A stretch of DNA of 64,000 bases, taken from the NCBI RefSeq assembly GCF_000002425.4, contig NC_037267.1, forward strand, positions 8,073,396 through 8,137,395. The letters are read 5' to 3'. Of the stretch, positions 13,409-26,800 are shown one piece after another. A program made the position numbers and the translations under genes. The stretch comes from Physcomitrium patens. Lineage: Eukaryota > Streptophyta > Bryopsida > Funariales > Funariaceae. The notes under the pieces are model-generated. The model made no database searches and was not told where the DNA came from. It was given only the letters and a program-made list of their open reading frames with translations. Positions within the stretch are counted from its first letter, which is position 1; each line of letters starts with the position of its first letter.

Positions 13409-14640
13409 ATCGCACTCTTGTCTGTACGCTGAGATGTTTTAACTTCGCAGTATAACTCAGCGGAACCACCCCGTGCACTCCACGGAAAAAATAATACCGA
13501 GTCCAGGCAGCATACGAAGAAGAAGCCAGAAGTCTCCTAAGAACGCTCGAGTCGAAAACCTCGGATAAAGCTCTTAAACAGATGTGAATTGTTGGAGCAA
13601 AGCCGGTTAGCTTCCCTCTTGTTTAACTTTTGAGTATCCACAACACTTTCAGACATATATGGCAGACGAACAACTCACCCACGTACAATCGCACTTCCCC
13701 GTGGAACTTCCAGTAGCTTCTCGACGACAGACAGCTAAGAACACTCTGGACTTTGAGAGCAACTCCCCAACACGGAGCTCTCGACTCCAAACTGATGCAG
13801 GACCTCAAAAGACCCCCAGGTAGGTTAGATCTCGCTTTATAATACACGCGTCCAGGAAGGGCATGGAAAGAACGCACCAGAGGAAATAATAAATCAACCG
13901 CTGACTAGATTCAACCGCGAAGGAAGCGGAGGAAAGGTAGAGTCATACTAAAACGGATCCCGTTACGATCAGAACAACCGCGTGCTAGCCAAGCAAACTT
14001 CCACACACTCTCCACTGCACTGCACTCCACAGTCAATGCATGTACCCTACCGAACGACGATTACTCGATTTGTCCACTGCGTCGACTCCACCCAGGTAGT
14101 ATCTAATCGTGGGTTCGACGGAGCAGGTGCGTGTGGCCCAAGTCAATTGTACCCTTGAGGAGAAAGCATCCGTCGACGTCGCAGAAGCCAGCCAACCAAC
14201 CCAGGCGGATCGCGATTGTCATCGTCATCGAATAGTAACCGCTGTCGTGAATCCACTGTAGAGCCGTTGCGATTAATAGATGCCTCTCGACTTTTGAACT
14301 TCAGGATGGGGCCGCCACTACCACCAGCTGGTAGTGGATTTCTCCCTCCCTTCCCATCGAATCGCAGCTGGAGGGCTCCACTCAACGCCGCAACAGGAAA
14401 AAGCTCCCCCCAGTCGCGGAATCATGAGGCCATGGTGACTCATCCTCCCCGACAATCTTTCTCTTCGTGATCGAAGCTTCATTCATGGGCCACGCCGCCT
14501 CCGTGGCGCTGCGTAGTATATTATTATATCACACCTGCGCGGCCTTTTCCTCGCGCCGCCCTCTCTCACATGCTCCTTCTGTTCGTCGAAATTGACGCGC
14601 TCCATTCGCCTGTAGATACTTAATCTGTTCATTCTTATTC
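13409..14640. promoter_or_regulatory. GC-rich promoter zone upstream of the DUF1442 gene
   Basis: This block is much richer in G+C and CpG than the surrounding DNA and lies immediately upstream of the minus-strand DUF1442 gene, so it probably holds that promoter and 5' UTR. From about 14580 to 14800 the plus strand becomes pyrimidine-rich (repeated TTCATTC and TTCATC, then T-rich tracts), which resembles a plant 5' UTR. A divergent plus-strand transcript is possible, but I see no coding frame that continues it. Confidence 0.4.
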
Positions 14641-16586
14641 TTCATCTGCGTTTGTGTTCATTCATCCATTTATCTAACGTCTGTTCATCTCCCTGTTGAA
14701 TTGTGGGAGCTAGGATTAGTGTGTGTCTCGACTTTTCTTCTTTTTTTTCTTTTTTTTTTTTCTTTTTTTAATTCGGAAGCTACAATTGGTAACCATTTCT
14801 TATTCTGATAATTCTTGTGCTCCTTGGATTTGAATATCAAGCTCTTGGTACGAAGTGATGTGCCATTTGTTTTTGGTCCTTGTTTCTATATTTTTATATA
14901 TGAGCATAAAGATGTTGAGAGTTGGACTAGCTACTTGTACGCTATTATGTGAGTGTTCGTTTTAAAAAATTAAGGATTTGGGAGGTATACTATTTCAAAG
15001 CACTGGTTTTTCGTCCTGGCTTATTTTTAAAAAAATCCCACAAACAATAATATGGATAACAAAGTGTCGAAGAATGCATATTTGCAAGCTTTACTGTTCA
15101 TAATGGAGTTTGGAAGTTTGGACTTTGCTCTATTTAGAAGTACAGCCTCCAAAAAGTGACAGATAGCATTGGAACTTGGTTCTACTGTTACTTATTTTAG
15201 GATTACCACCATAAAGTTTCTCACTGCTGCATCAACATGCAGCATAAGATCATGCATTCCCACACGACGAACTTACTATATTGTGAATCTTCTGGTACAT
15301 GTTGTCTAGTATAAAGTGGATTTTAGCCAAATATGTTGTTCACTTAGGCAAAAAGGTTTTTTTGATGGTGCTAGTTTGACTGTAATACCTCCATGGTTAT
15401 TCTTTTTTCATTTTTTTCATGTACAATATTTGTTTTAAAATACTTTTAATCATTTTGTGTAGTTGTGAAGGTATAATGTGAAAACCTCACAAAGTCCCTG
15501 ATTATTTTTTTCATGTTTTTAATATTATTTGTTTGTGAATTTACACTTGTGATAATGAAAATCCAGATGGTAGTGTAGAAAATGTAAGCTGTAAATGATA
15601 CAATTTGATGGAGAAATAATCTAATGGTAAGAAAGGATTTCAAATGATACAATTTACTTGTCTGTAATGAATTCAATTCTATCCTACGCTTTTGTTCTCT
15701 GAATGATATGATACACAACACGAGTTTAAAATACAGTTTATCAGATTTTGTATTGCAACAATTCTAATTTCTGACCTATTTATCAAGATTCAACTCATGC
15801 AAATACTTTTGTCTTATTACGTCACTTAACAAGTTGGTTGATCACCACAAGTGTATAATTAAATTTTGTACATCTCACATTGCAATCACATTGAATGCTA
15901 GTCTTTTTTAATAGGATTCAACTACCACAAGTTGTTGTGTACTTTAATAAAGCACATAAAATACTGAACATATACTATAATTAAACAGTATTGATACCAA
16001 TAAATGATGATTGCAAACTTAGTAATAATAAGAAATTAAATTAAACAAATTTATGTGTGTATGAATAGAAGGGAGAATATGTACAAGAACAAACTTTTAA
16101 TACTTTTTAGAAAATAAATCATTAGATTTACTAAAGTATTTCCACCATCATTCTTTTATTATTATTTTTTAAGTTTCAACAATTTTTTCAACTAAGCTCT
16201 CTGAAATCGAACATTTGATTTGTTGAAAAATATTTATACATAAAATAAAATCTAATGTTGCTAACATAATTCCTTTACAAACAAAGCAACTTGGACATAA
16301 TTTGTATAATTGCACACAGTAAAACCTTTTACTTGAAATGAACACAAAGCTTTTAATTATCTTAAAATCTTGTCCACAATTAAATTTTCAATATTGAATG
16401 TCTTTGGGTGACTTGTGAAATGGATTTATTTATTTATTGTATTGTATTGAAAGCTGATTTGTGCAGTATGTTCCTCATGAGCACAATTATTATTATTATT
16501 ATTATTCTTACTCAATTTATATTTATTTATATATTTAATAAATTTATTAATGTAAAAGTTATTTTGAAATACCAAGAATTAATTTC

Positions 16587-16619
<33 letters not shown>

Positions 16620-17860
16620 TTAATTGAAATTCCCAAATACAACTTTTACTTGGAACATCATTAATGTCACAATATCCCAAAGAAATTACTAACTCAAATT
16701 TTAATTATTTTCCATTGTAACAACATAGTCTAGAGCAGGTGTTATTTTATTTTATTTTATTTTATGTTTTTGTAAAATAACAGTATTATTATCACTACTT
16801 TTATTTATTCATGTTTTTTAATCAATCCTAATTTTAGTATAAAAATATATGTTTTGGTTATGCTGACTAAATATAGCTTTTGCTTTTCATGTTTAAGCAT
16901 GTAATATTTTATTGTTTATTGTATAGAATAATCAAATCATTCCAGTAGTACAAAATGATCACAAACACATTGTTATTCTTCAAATATAATAAATGTTTAC
17001 AGAAGTTTTGTTTTGGATTTTTGACTTTTTCGTTATGTTTTCTTGAGACCACATACGTAAAATCATATTATTTTGTAATTTTTCACTGCTTATTTTTTAT
17101 GCGATTGTTAATAACTTCAAAGATGTTTAACTTTTTCTTTAATAAATTTAAATGACTACAAAGAGATCAAATATTTCACGAATTATATTCATCAAACACT
17201 CATTTTTATTTTTTAAAAAATCGTTCAACATACTTTATAAAAAAAAACACTTACAAAGTTTGGATTAAAACACTTACAAAGTTTGGATTAAATTATTGGG
17301 TATATACATGTATGCATACTTCTTCATTTGTGACATATTTTTTTTGTTTCACATGTAAAAAATAGATGGTATATTTATTTGTTAGATATTGGAAAAATAA
17401 AGTTTCTATACTATATTCTAAAGTTTAAAAATACACGCATTATAGTTGTATTACAACAACATTAAAAACAAGGTTGCATCATGGATTAAAAGGGATGAGG
17501 CAGGACAATGAAATTACTACATTAAAATCATTCAAAATGTGTTAGTACTAAAAACACATACTTCTTGGATGTTGTTAAAAGAATAAAATTGCATGGATCA
17601 TGCAAACAATGTTCTTTATCAAGAAACTTCTTAGAATATCTTCCTCAAAAATCTCAAAAACCCTCACTTCAATGCAGAAATACTTCAAAGGAGTCAAAAT
17701 AACAGATCCTCTGCAAACATTTCATCCACTAACATCAACGTCGTCATCCATCTATTTATTCATTCCATCACGATCCCCACGCCTCATGAGCCCTGGGGAC
17801 TAAATACCTTGTGAAGAGAACCGACCCGGCACCGGCCCAGCCTGTCCCCTCGGCGGAGGC
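14640..17860. other. AT-rich intergenic spacer with simple repeats
   Basis: There is no supported gene. It contains a T-rich tract (about 14737-14770), a TA run that turns into CA (about 16588-16619), a TTTTA pentamer array (about 16743-16764) and a 23-base unit beginning AACACTTACAAAG repeated twice in tandem (about 17247-17291). The last 100 bases become GC-richer as the RPS13 copy 2 promoter begins. Confidence 0.65.
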
Positions 17861-17866
17861 TTCAGC

Positions 17867-17879
17867 AGCCTTATCCAGT
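17867..17879 (+). promoter_or_regulatory. conserved I-box-like promoter motif of RPS13 copy 2
   Basis: An identical AGCCTTATCCAGT 13-mer to that upstream of copy 1, 130 bases before the start codon compared with 134 bases in copy 1. Its preservation at nearly the same distance in otherwise diverged promoters argues for function. Confidence 0.5.
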
Positions 17880-18008
17880 GAAGGAAGATGATTCTGCCGC
17901 TGTGCGAGGGTAGGGATGGGGAGGGGTCGAGATTGACAAGCCCTGGCGATTGTGTGCACTTGTTGAATTGCACTTTGTGTTGGTGCTGGTGCCTCAGGAT
18001 CTGCAGCG

Positions 18009-19014
18009 ATGGCGGTCTCTACTGTCACTCACGCCCTCTCGACTCTTGCCCTTGGCCCCGTCTGCGCAGAACAGCGCTTGCTGCACATTTCTACCTCCCC
18101 TTCCGTGGGTCTTTCGCTTTCTGGAGCTTCCAAGGTTTGCTACTGAGCATTGCAGCATCGTTCTGCATTTTGGTTCTTTCTTCAATACTCGTCGTGTTGG
18201 TTATTGGGTAGAGCTCAGAATCTGCAGAGGAGCTTGTTAGGAGTTGGGTTTTGAATCTTATGAGCGAATTCTGGGGTGTTAGCGGGGGGTTTGGTGGTGT
18301 TGATTGTGGTCAGTTAGGTTGAAGAATAGATACTTCATGATATGATGTGTTAATGTTTATGATATGTTAATGTTGGCGCAGAGCGGTGGTGCTTCACGAA
18401 GAGGTCTTCTGCAAATTCGGTGCGCTCGTGTTGGAGGAGTGGAAATCCCCAACAACAAGCGCGTCGAGGTCGCATTGACGTACATTCATGGCGTTGGCAA
18501 CACCACTTCCAAGCAAATTCTGTTGGACGTGGGACTTGAGAACAAGATAACGAAGGAGCTCTCTGAGGAGGAGCTCACGTCGCTTCGTGATGAGGTGTCG
18601 AAGTACATGATTGAGGGAGACCTTGTAAGTGATTTTGATTCTCATTTGCTTTTATTTTCAGTTTTATACTTGCAATTGACGGGTTAGAGTAGGAATGTAC
18701 ACATATGAGCGAGTTTTTTGATAAAACCTTAAACGATTGATGGTAGAGGTAATTTCACGGTTAGGTGGATATATGTAGGTAAGAGGCATTTGTGTGTCAA
18801 TGTGCTATTGTTAAGCAAGGTGATATTATTATTTTGTATGCAGCGACGATTCAACACCCTGGCGATCAAGCGGTTGAAAGATATCCAGTGCTACCGAGGG
18901 AAGCGTCACCTAGCAGGTTTGCCTTGCAGGGGGCAAAGCACGAAGTGTAATGCGAGGACGAGGAGGGGCAAGAAGGTCACAATTGCTGGCAAGAAGAAGG
19001 CTCCAGGAAAGTAG
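18009..19014 (+). CDS. PRPS13: plastid 30S ribosomal protein S13, nuclear-encoded, copy 2
   Basis: Second gene for chloroplast ribosomal protein S13, in tandem and in the same orientation about 7.4 kb downstream of copy 1. Exons are inferred at 18009-18134, 18382-18624 and 18844-19014, with GT-AG phase 0 introns, giving 179 residues. The transit peptide exon ([19 protein letters not shown]) is related to copy 1 but clearly diverged, and the introns are not alignable beyond splice-site-proximal bases. The mature part differs from copy 1 at only about three positions over the last roughly 213 bases of exon 2 and two positions in exon 3, all or nearly all silent. Both copies look functional, so they may supply the same ribosome under different regulation. 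Confidence 0.93.
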
Positions 19015-21560
19015 AAAGAGTCTAGGGATAGTAGTTTCTGACTTCAGAAGTATCAGTCGACACATTTTTGCATCAAGTGAATCACTGCATTCCTCTCATC
19101 TCAAGCCAATTCTTTACATTCTTTGATTCAATGATCAATTTTGTACTGAACGTTGTATGTGGATCACTAGTCTGCATCGAGTGTTCTTTTTGTGCACTGT
19201 CTCCAGTACCATCCGAGGTTCATCATCAAGGGAATTACAGCTTGAATTTCAATTGCACCTCTTCAAGAGTATCAGGTTACCGCATCAGTTGTTTGTTTGA
19301 CCTCGTAGATTCTGGACCTCAGACTGCTTCTAAACGTATTGCCGAGAGCTACTGCAGCTCCATCTCCTGAATGAACTTTGTTTGTCATTTATGATTCAAG
19401 TCCTTTATGCTCTTGCAACCTCCATATCTCGTGCATGATGAGGGTTTGCATCCTTCTTTGTTTTATTGATATTGAATTTGTATGTGGAGAGTGTGTAGAA
19501 ATGGAAGGGCAAATTCAGTGGTTCTTGAACATCCTGCGATAAGTCCTATTCATTTGTTCGAATATTTTACTGTAGAATCCTCATGTCCAGATCAATTCTC
19601 GTCACTGGTGAAGTGTGTAGTTATGCAGCACAAAAGTCACCTGAATAATCAGAGTATATCATGGAACCTTTGTGCATTGGGTAATTTAACGCATGCACTT
19701 AAATTATTTGAATACAATGTAGTCATGGGCATGTAGGGACCAGTTCAAAGTCACTTGTACTGTTTTAAAACCATCTTTATAGTGTTGGTCCTGATGTCTG
19801 GGAAACTAGCGAAGAATATTCTGCAAGTTGAAATTGTGTTATAACCTTTGTTTGATTTTACATACACTTAGATACACGACTTATTCTCTAGAATGTGAAC
19901 ATTTGGTAAAACTCATCAGTAGTAACGATAATTTTATTATTATAATGACAACAAACATTTGAATTTGAAAATAACGTGATTGAAGTGGTGACGACTACTA
20001 GAAAGCGACGTTGAAGCTTTTGGATTGTTGAACAATCAGCTATAGAAGAGAAATTGCAAAATTTTGCTGCAAGGTTGTGTGGCAACTGCTGAGGATGTTT
20101 ACAGCAATGAGTTTTATTATTTCTTTTTAGAAGTATTTTAATTAAAAGGAATCTTTGAACGAGATAACCAAGAAAAAGTAGTGAAGTTAATATGGCAAAT
20201 GGAAAAACGGTTAAGTAATATGTAAAAGGAACTACCTTCTTTTTCAAACGTACAAAAGAGATGATATGACATGTTCTATTGTCAAATTTTTAGAAAAGTG
20301 GTTATTTTTATTTATACAACGATCCTTTTTCAAAGAAAATAGTCAGTATGAATTCTTAAATTCCGACAGATTTTATCAATTTTCATTTAAAAGAACCTAA
20401 TTTGAGATACGTCAGTTTACAATTAGTGTTCCAACATTATAAGCCATGTAAATACAACATATTATTCAAATTATAATAATGCCTAGATTTCTGATTTCTT
20501 TAGGAGGTGTATATTCTAGATCAATAAATTTTCTATTGTATTCAAAGTAACAGAGTTTCTTTAAGAAATTCTATCTTCCACATATTTGTCGAAAATAAAA
20601 TAAATTTAAAGAAACTGTTTGTTCCTCTTTTTCATACATATGTATATCCGTACATATATGAAAATTAAAAACTGTAAAAGAATTTAAAAACCAGTGATAG
20701 TGGATGAAGAAAGAAGTACAAGTTGGTACGAATATGTCAGACCAGATATTTGTTGTTTGGTAATTGTAATTGAAAAAGATTCCATACTTGCAAGAGGCCA
20801 TCAAGTGATGTTTGAAGGCGACAAATTCCTCCAACAACTTGAAATTCTTTACCTATTTAGATGCTTTAGCAGATTAAATATAGAATCAATAGTATTTGAT
20901 GGTTCAAGCCTCTTTCAAATATGTAGGATTTTTTAGAAGTCTTTTATAAAAATAAAAAAGTGAAAGACAAAAAGAGCAATATTTTAAAATCCAATTAATA
21001 TTCAGCTTTTTTTGAAGTTTAAGGCCAAAAGTGCGTACTTACGTATATTTCTTCAATATTGTAAATCACCCTTATTGTTTTCCCACAAGAAACAAAACTC
21101 ATGCACAATGAAGACTGTTCATAATAATTATAATAAATGTATACCAAACTTTGTGGAGTTCAAGCATTATGTACCAATCACCTTTGCTTCGATCTTGTGT
21201 TTTGAATGAATAGAACGGTTAGAATGTCGATCAAAAACTGCTATGGTGCAATGGCAACACAGAGTACCTTGTGTGCCAGAATTAAACAAATAATACACTT
21301 GTTTTAAGAAAGGGATAGTTGAAACCCACCTACTTGCAGGTAGTGGTACGAGCATAAATCTTCAGATGTCATTGTTGACCACAGTCCAGTAGACTATGCC
21401 ACACGCTTGCTCTGCCACTTTTTTACTGAGACTCGCACCACAAACGTAAGATCACTTTCTCACCTAGAGAATTAAAAATCCAGCTTCCAACCTGCAGGAT
21501 AACTGATTAGAGCAAACTAGACAGCACAATTCAGATAGCAAACTTCATAGTTCGAAATCG
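19015..21560. other. 3' flank of RPS13 copy 2 and spacer
   Basis: Several hundred bases after the stop are probably 3' UTR. The frames at 19068-19370, 19482-19736, 19888-20247 and 20694-20936 lack recognisable domains and codon structure, so I treat them as chance. No repeat or RNA gene is evident. Confidence 0.55.
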
Positions 21561-21589
21561 GTGGTTCGCAACATGAGAACTGATCACAC

Positions 21590-22839
21590 CGAAGAGGTTG
21601 TGAGCTTAGTAAGAATAAAGGTGTACCCTGCAGACAGCGCAGCTCCTACTGGAATGGTCACTAACCAGGACGCCACAATTTCTCGAACTACGTCTCCTCG
21701 GACATTATTGAGACCCCGTGCAAAACCAACACCCATCACAGCTCCTACCTATGTGTGGGTAGCAGAAATGGGCAAACCATAATCGAGAAGCTAAAACGAC
21801 TACTGTGGCTGCAGCAAATTCTGCTGCAAAGCCCCGAGTAGGTGTTAATTCTGTGATCTTCTAGCCTATTGTAGCAATAACTTTATATCCCCAAACAAGT
21901 AATCCAGCCACAATGCCAAATCCACCCCAAGCCAGCACGTCTACAGGCATGCTAGGCGGGCCGCCGCTTGCAAGGCTGGTGTTACGCAGAACACCCAGAG
22001 CTGCAGATGTGGGTCCAATAGCATTGACTACATCATTTGCTCCATGTGCAAATGACATGAAACATGCTGAGAGAACTTGCATGTAACCAAATACACTGTA
22101 AACAATCGTCAATTGTTTGCCGTTTGGTCCTTCATCCTTCTTCAGCTTCCCCTGTTCCTCCTCCTGTGGTAGCTCGCAATATGCTCCTAGTAGTTGCCCC
22201 AGCTGACGGCGAATGACAATGTTGATAATAACTGCACCAAACCAAGACCTAGAGCCTTGCATCCAGCTATAACAGCACCCTCCTGTATAGGGAAAACCAT
22301 GAATGATAACGCTGCTACTCCCATAAAAACTGTCAACGGCGCGGCAGTGGACGCTGCTTGTCCAGGATTCGGTGCCCTGTAAACGAATTGATCCAATTTA
22401 CTAACAAGCCCCATCAAATTTAGAGAGCTTAAAAAAATGTGAGTATGAAGCGTTGTCAAAATAAATTGAATTACTTTGAGAGAATGTGGGGATTCATAAC
22501 CACAACTTTCCGTTCTATGCCAAGGGATTAGAAGCGCAAGGTCATTTGCTTTGTAATAATGCAAGTTGATGAAACGTCGAATATAAATTTACAGACTTGC
22601 ACTGACTGACTTGGAAGTGGAATCATTGACGATAGCTGACGGGGCTGAACAAGGGAGTAGTGGAGACACGTGCCCTTCGAATGCACTTGTGGAGCAGAAA
22701 TGAGGATCCATGAAGATACAACTCGAAATAGCGATGTCCCATGAACAGCTCCAACGCCACCAAACGCAAGGCCAAAGCCCACCATGGCCCCGATATTACA
22801 GTGTATGGTCGACACTGGCCATCCAAAATAAGAAGCAAC
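21590..22839 (-). pseudogene. PHT2: PHT2-type phosphate transporter, C-terminal half, broken
   Basis: Minus-strand remains of a PiT/PHO4 family phosphate transporter like plastid PHT2;1, which imports inorganic phosphate with H+ at the chloroplast envelope. Recognisable pieces, in order, are VASYFGWPVSTIHC directly after an intron acceptor at 22840, GAMVGFGLAFGGVGAV, APNPGQAASTAAPL, FGYMQVLSACFMSFAHGAND (the PHO4 signature), VDVLAWGGFGIVAG, TELTPTRGFAAEFAAA and, in another frame, VGAVMGVGFARGL up to about 21590. It cannot be translated: a frameshift lies near 22240, stops near 21864-21862 (after VIATIG) and in the ATHT region near 21756, and another frameshift near 21780. The exon after SSW is damaged. 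The N-terminal transporter half is not present. Confidence 0.85.
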
Positions 22840-23285
22840 CTGCAAGTTATACCAATTTAACAATGAGGAAAAGCTCCAGCATAATTATTTAAAAATCCGC
22901 ATATACTCATGTTATTTAAGAAAGAAGAAAGAGGATAAGGCTAGATTAGCCTTTCAATGTTGCTTCTTTGAAATAAGTTTTCAACTCAAACCAGTACAAT
23001 ACAAGAAATGTGGACAATTGTCAAAGAAATACAAATTCGATAATCGGAGGACAGTTCGCAATTACTGAGGTTTTAACTGCAGGAGGCTCTCAAGCTAAAG
23101 TCTTTTCCTATCAAATTACATAAGCAAATAGGAATACATTCTACACAAAAGTATAATACAGGTTTCTATATTATCATTCCAATGTGGTGTATCAGCTGTG
23201 CTGTAATTGGATGGAAAAACTTGTTCTGTGAACTAAGGGTCGGCTTCTAAAATAGAAAGCACTCAAGACCCAGATACGCACTCAC

Positions 23286-23383
23286 CTGAGGCCTGGTGCC
23301 AGAAGCTCCGAGTGAAGAGGAGGGGATGTAGAGTAGATGGTAGAGCAGATGGTAGAGCAGCAGAGCAAGGCGGCGGGATCCAT
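23286..23383 (-). pseudogene. possible first (transit peptide) exon of the PHT2 pseudogene
   Basis: On the minus strand an ATG at 23383 opens a 98-base frame beginning MDPAALLCCSTICSTIYSTS that runs straight into a GGTGAGT donor. Rich in Ser, Thr and Ala and without acidic residues at the start, it resembles a plastid transit peptide. It lies 5' of the transporter fragment on the same strand. No sequence for the N-terminal membrane half lies between the two, so if they belong together an internal deletion removed it. This link is inference. Confidence 0.4.
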
Positions 23384-23819
23384 GAAATCTGGAGCCGCAC
23401 CCTAGTGATCCACAAATATCAGAATGTTTGATTGTTGAGAGATTTCATAGCACAATTGTTTGGAGAAGCTTTGCAACACTAACACTCTAGGAGATTGAGA
23501 AGCAAAAATTTGCAGATAGATTGGACACACAAATTGTAGATCCAAATTTTTAGGCACACCCAACTATTTTGCGTGTAATGACAATAACATAACCTCTTAA
23601 GTAAGTATTCTTTCTCTTGATATTCTATCTAAAACATAAGAGAGTTTAGAAAGTTTTGCGAGTCTCGATTCAAAAGAATGAAGGTCCAAAGGAAGCTTTG
23701 AGCTACAATCCTTCCAACCTATAGACATAGGGGCATTTAGATTGACTTCACTTGAACAAAAAATAAATAATACAATACCATTAATACTTCTACATTTGAA
23801 GGATTTAATGAGATTTATA

Positions 23820-26800
23820 CTTAGAAGCCTCAGCTTATTTTATAGACAAAGAATTTGTCAAAAAATAAGGAATATCGTTAGTCAAAAAAACTAAACTTGT
23901 ATATGTAGAAGTCATAGATAGTTATTCACTATCTTTTGGAGATATTATGCATGAGACTGTTTTTTTAGATGTAGCAATTAAAGATCATAATAACATAGTA
24001 ATATTTAATGTGATAAGATCTCCATTTAATTTGATTATTTTAGAATAATCTTGGTTAAAAAAGTATAATTCTAAGATAGATTGGATTTCTTGTAACCTTA
24101 ATTTTTTTAATAGTTTAACCCAAAATCTAGTTAGTCAAGTAAAAATACATAAGTTTAATACATTCAAATGCTTATTAGTAGGTGCAAGAGCTTTTATGCA
24201 TGCCGCAAAAGAAGGGTTATCTTTTGCTTTATATGCCATATTCATTTTTGATGGTAAAAAGACGTCAAGTGATATTTCTAGTTAATATCAAGATTTTCAA
24301 GATATTTTTGAAAAGAAGAATGCAAATATCCTTCCAGAGCATTGTCCTTATGATTCCTCCATCGATCTTCATGTAGGGGCTCAACTACCATTTGGACCAA
24401 TATAACCTATCACAAAATAAGTTGGTTGCACTTAAGGAATACATTGATGAAAACTTGACTAAGAATTTTATATATCATTCTTAATCTTCAATTGGAGCTT
24501 CTATCTTATTTGTGAAGAAAAAAGACAAATCTTTGTCGATGTGTGTGGACTATCAAAGACTTAACAAGATCACCATCAAGAATAAGTATTATCTATATTT
24601 GATTTCAAGACTTTTTGATCAACTAAATCAAACAAAGATCTATACAAAAATAGATCTACAAGGAGCATATAACCTAGTCTGCATCAAAAAAGGAGATGAA
24701 TAGAAGATTACTTTTGAACTAGGTATGGACATTTCAAATATAATGTCATACCTTTAGGAGTCATGAATGCACCAACTGCTTTTTAACATCTAATGAAAGA
24801 TGTCTTTTGTGAGTTTCTTAATAATTTTGTCATCTGTTATTTGAACGATATTTTAATCTATTCTAAAAATATAAAATAATATAAAATTCATGTTTGTTGT
24901 ATGTTATAAAAACTAAAAGATACAGAATTATGCATGAAGATGAAAAAGTATGTATTCTACACTACTCAAGTTGATTTTTTTAGATACATCATTTCCAATG
25001 AAGGCCTTATGATGGATCCAAAGAAGGTCCAAAGAAGGTTCATAGATTGAGAGATCTCTATAACAATAAAAAATGTGCAATGTTTTTTGGGCTTTGCTAA
25101 TTATTATCAAATCTTTATCAAGAACTTTTCTCAAGTTGTAGCTCCACTTACATGTTTGACTTGTAAAGACAAACTTGAGTGGAATAAAGAAGCCAAAGCA
25201 TCGTTTGTTGTTTTGAAGATGGAATTTACTTTTGCACCAGTTTTATATCATGTAGACTTTTCTAAGGTATTTTTTATGGAAACAAATGCATCAGACTTTG
25301 CCTTGGATATAATATTATGACAAATAGAAATAGATGATAAATTCCATCTAATAGCTTTTTATTTTAAGAAATATTCAATAGCCAAGATTAATTATGAGAT
25401 CCATGACAAAGAACTTCTTACAATTGTGGATTTATTTCAAGAATGGCATTATTATCTAGATTGTGCTTCAAGTCCAATCACAATATATACAGATTAAAAG
25501 AACCTCGAATATTTCATATCAGCATGTATTTTGAATTGTCGCCAAGCCCATTGGAGCATGTCATTATCAAGACTTGATTTTAAGATGACATATTGACTTG
25601 GAAAACAACAAGGTTTATCAAATACTCTTTCTAGACGCTCTTATCTTGTACCAAAAGAAGGAGACCTATCTTTTGATCAACAAAGAACAATCTTCTTGAA
25701 GCCAAAGCATTTCCATCTTTGAGCAGTGAAATCAACATTAACTATTGATTCGATCTTTGTCAAATAAATTCAATCAAATATGTCCTCTAATTTTCTTATT
25801 CATAATATCAAGAATCTTTCTTCAAAGTCTAATGATGTTTCAAAGTTTGTGTTCAAAAATAATCTACTCTATTTTGAAGGATGCTTACATGTTCCAGAAG
25901 GAGTAGTACATTTACGTATTTTTTAAGCATGTCATGAATTTCTAGTAATAAGATATTTTAGATACAACAAGACTTTAGTGCTTATATTTAGAGATTTTTG
26001 GTGGCCACAAATGTGGAAGGCGGTAAAAGACTTTGTTTAATCATGTGATGTTTGTTCAAGATCAAAAACTCCTTGTCATTGCTCCTATGGACTATTTCAA
26101 CCATTGGCTATATCCAAACAATCATGGTCTTCCATTTCTATGGATTTTATTATAGATCTTTCAAGTTCAAGTTCAAGTTCAAATTCATATGACTCTATAT
26201 TCATAATTATAGATTGTTTCACCAAAATGACATATTTTGTACTATGTATAAAATCTATTTCAGGTGAAGAAACAACTAAGCTTTTTATTGACAATATCTA
26301 TCGCTATCATGGATTATAATAGGATATTATATTAAATAGAGGGACTAAATTTGTATGAATATTTTAAAAAATCCTATTTAAGATTTTAAAGATGGATATT
26401 AAGCTATTTTTGGCTTTTCATCCTTAAAATAATAGATAAATAAAAAAAGTGAATCAAGTTTTGGAGCAATATTTGAGATATATTATCAACTATCATCAAG
26501 ATGATTGGACAACTCCTTTGTTATTGGTAGAGTTTGTATATAATAATTTGATAAATTCTTCTATTCAATAAATACATTTTTTTTTAGTAATTATGGTTAT
26601 CATCCATGATTTGATACTTTTGACTTTTCAAAAGTTAATAAGTGTGCAACAAAAGATTTAGAAAATTATTTGTGAGAGCTACATATAATAATGAAGACAC
26701 AATTAAATAAAGCTCAAGAACAACAAAAGACCAATGCCGATGCCTATTGCAAGGAGCAATCACAATTCAATGTGGGTAACAAGGTATGATTACTTTGTTG

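Noticed and set aside
14143..14470. Overlapping 80- and 84-codon frames on opposite strands in GC-rich DNA
   Set aside because: Both arise from the same GC-rich promoter-like block, one lacks an ATG start, neither has a recognisable domain, and stop-poor GC-rich DNA gives such frames by chance.
16588..16619. Possible regulatory TA/CA tract
   Set aside because: A simple dinucleotide repeat with no associated gene; similar TA runs occur throughout the AT-rich parts.
20571..20936. Opposed frames of 80-90 codons near 20.6-20.9 kb
   Set aside because: No domain, no consistent codon usage, no splice-compatible extension and no neighbouring evidence for a gene.
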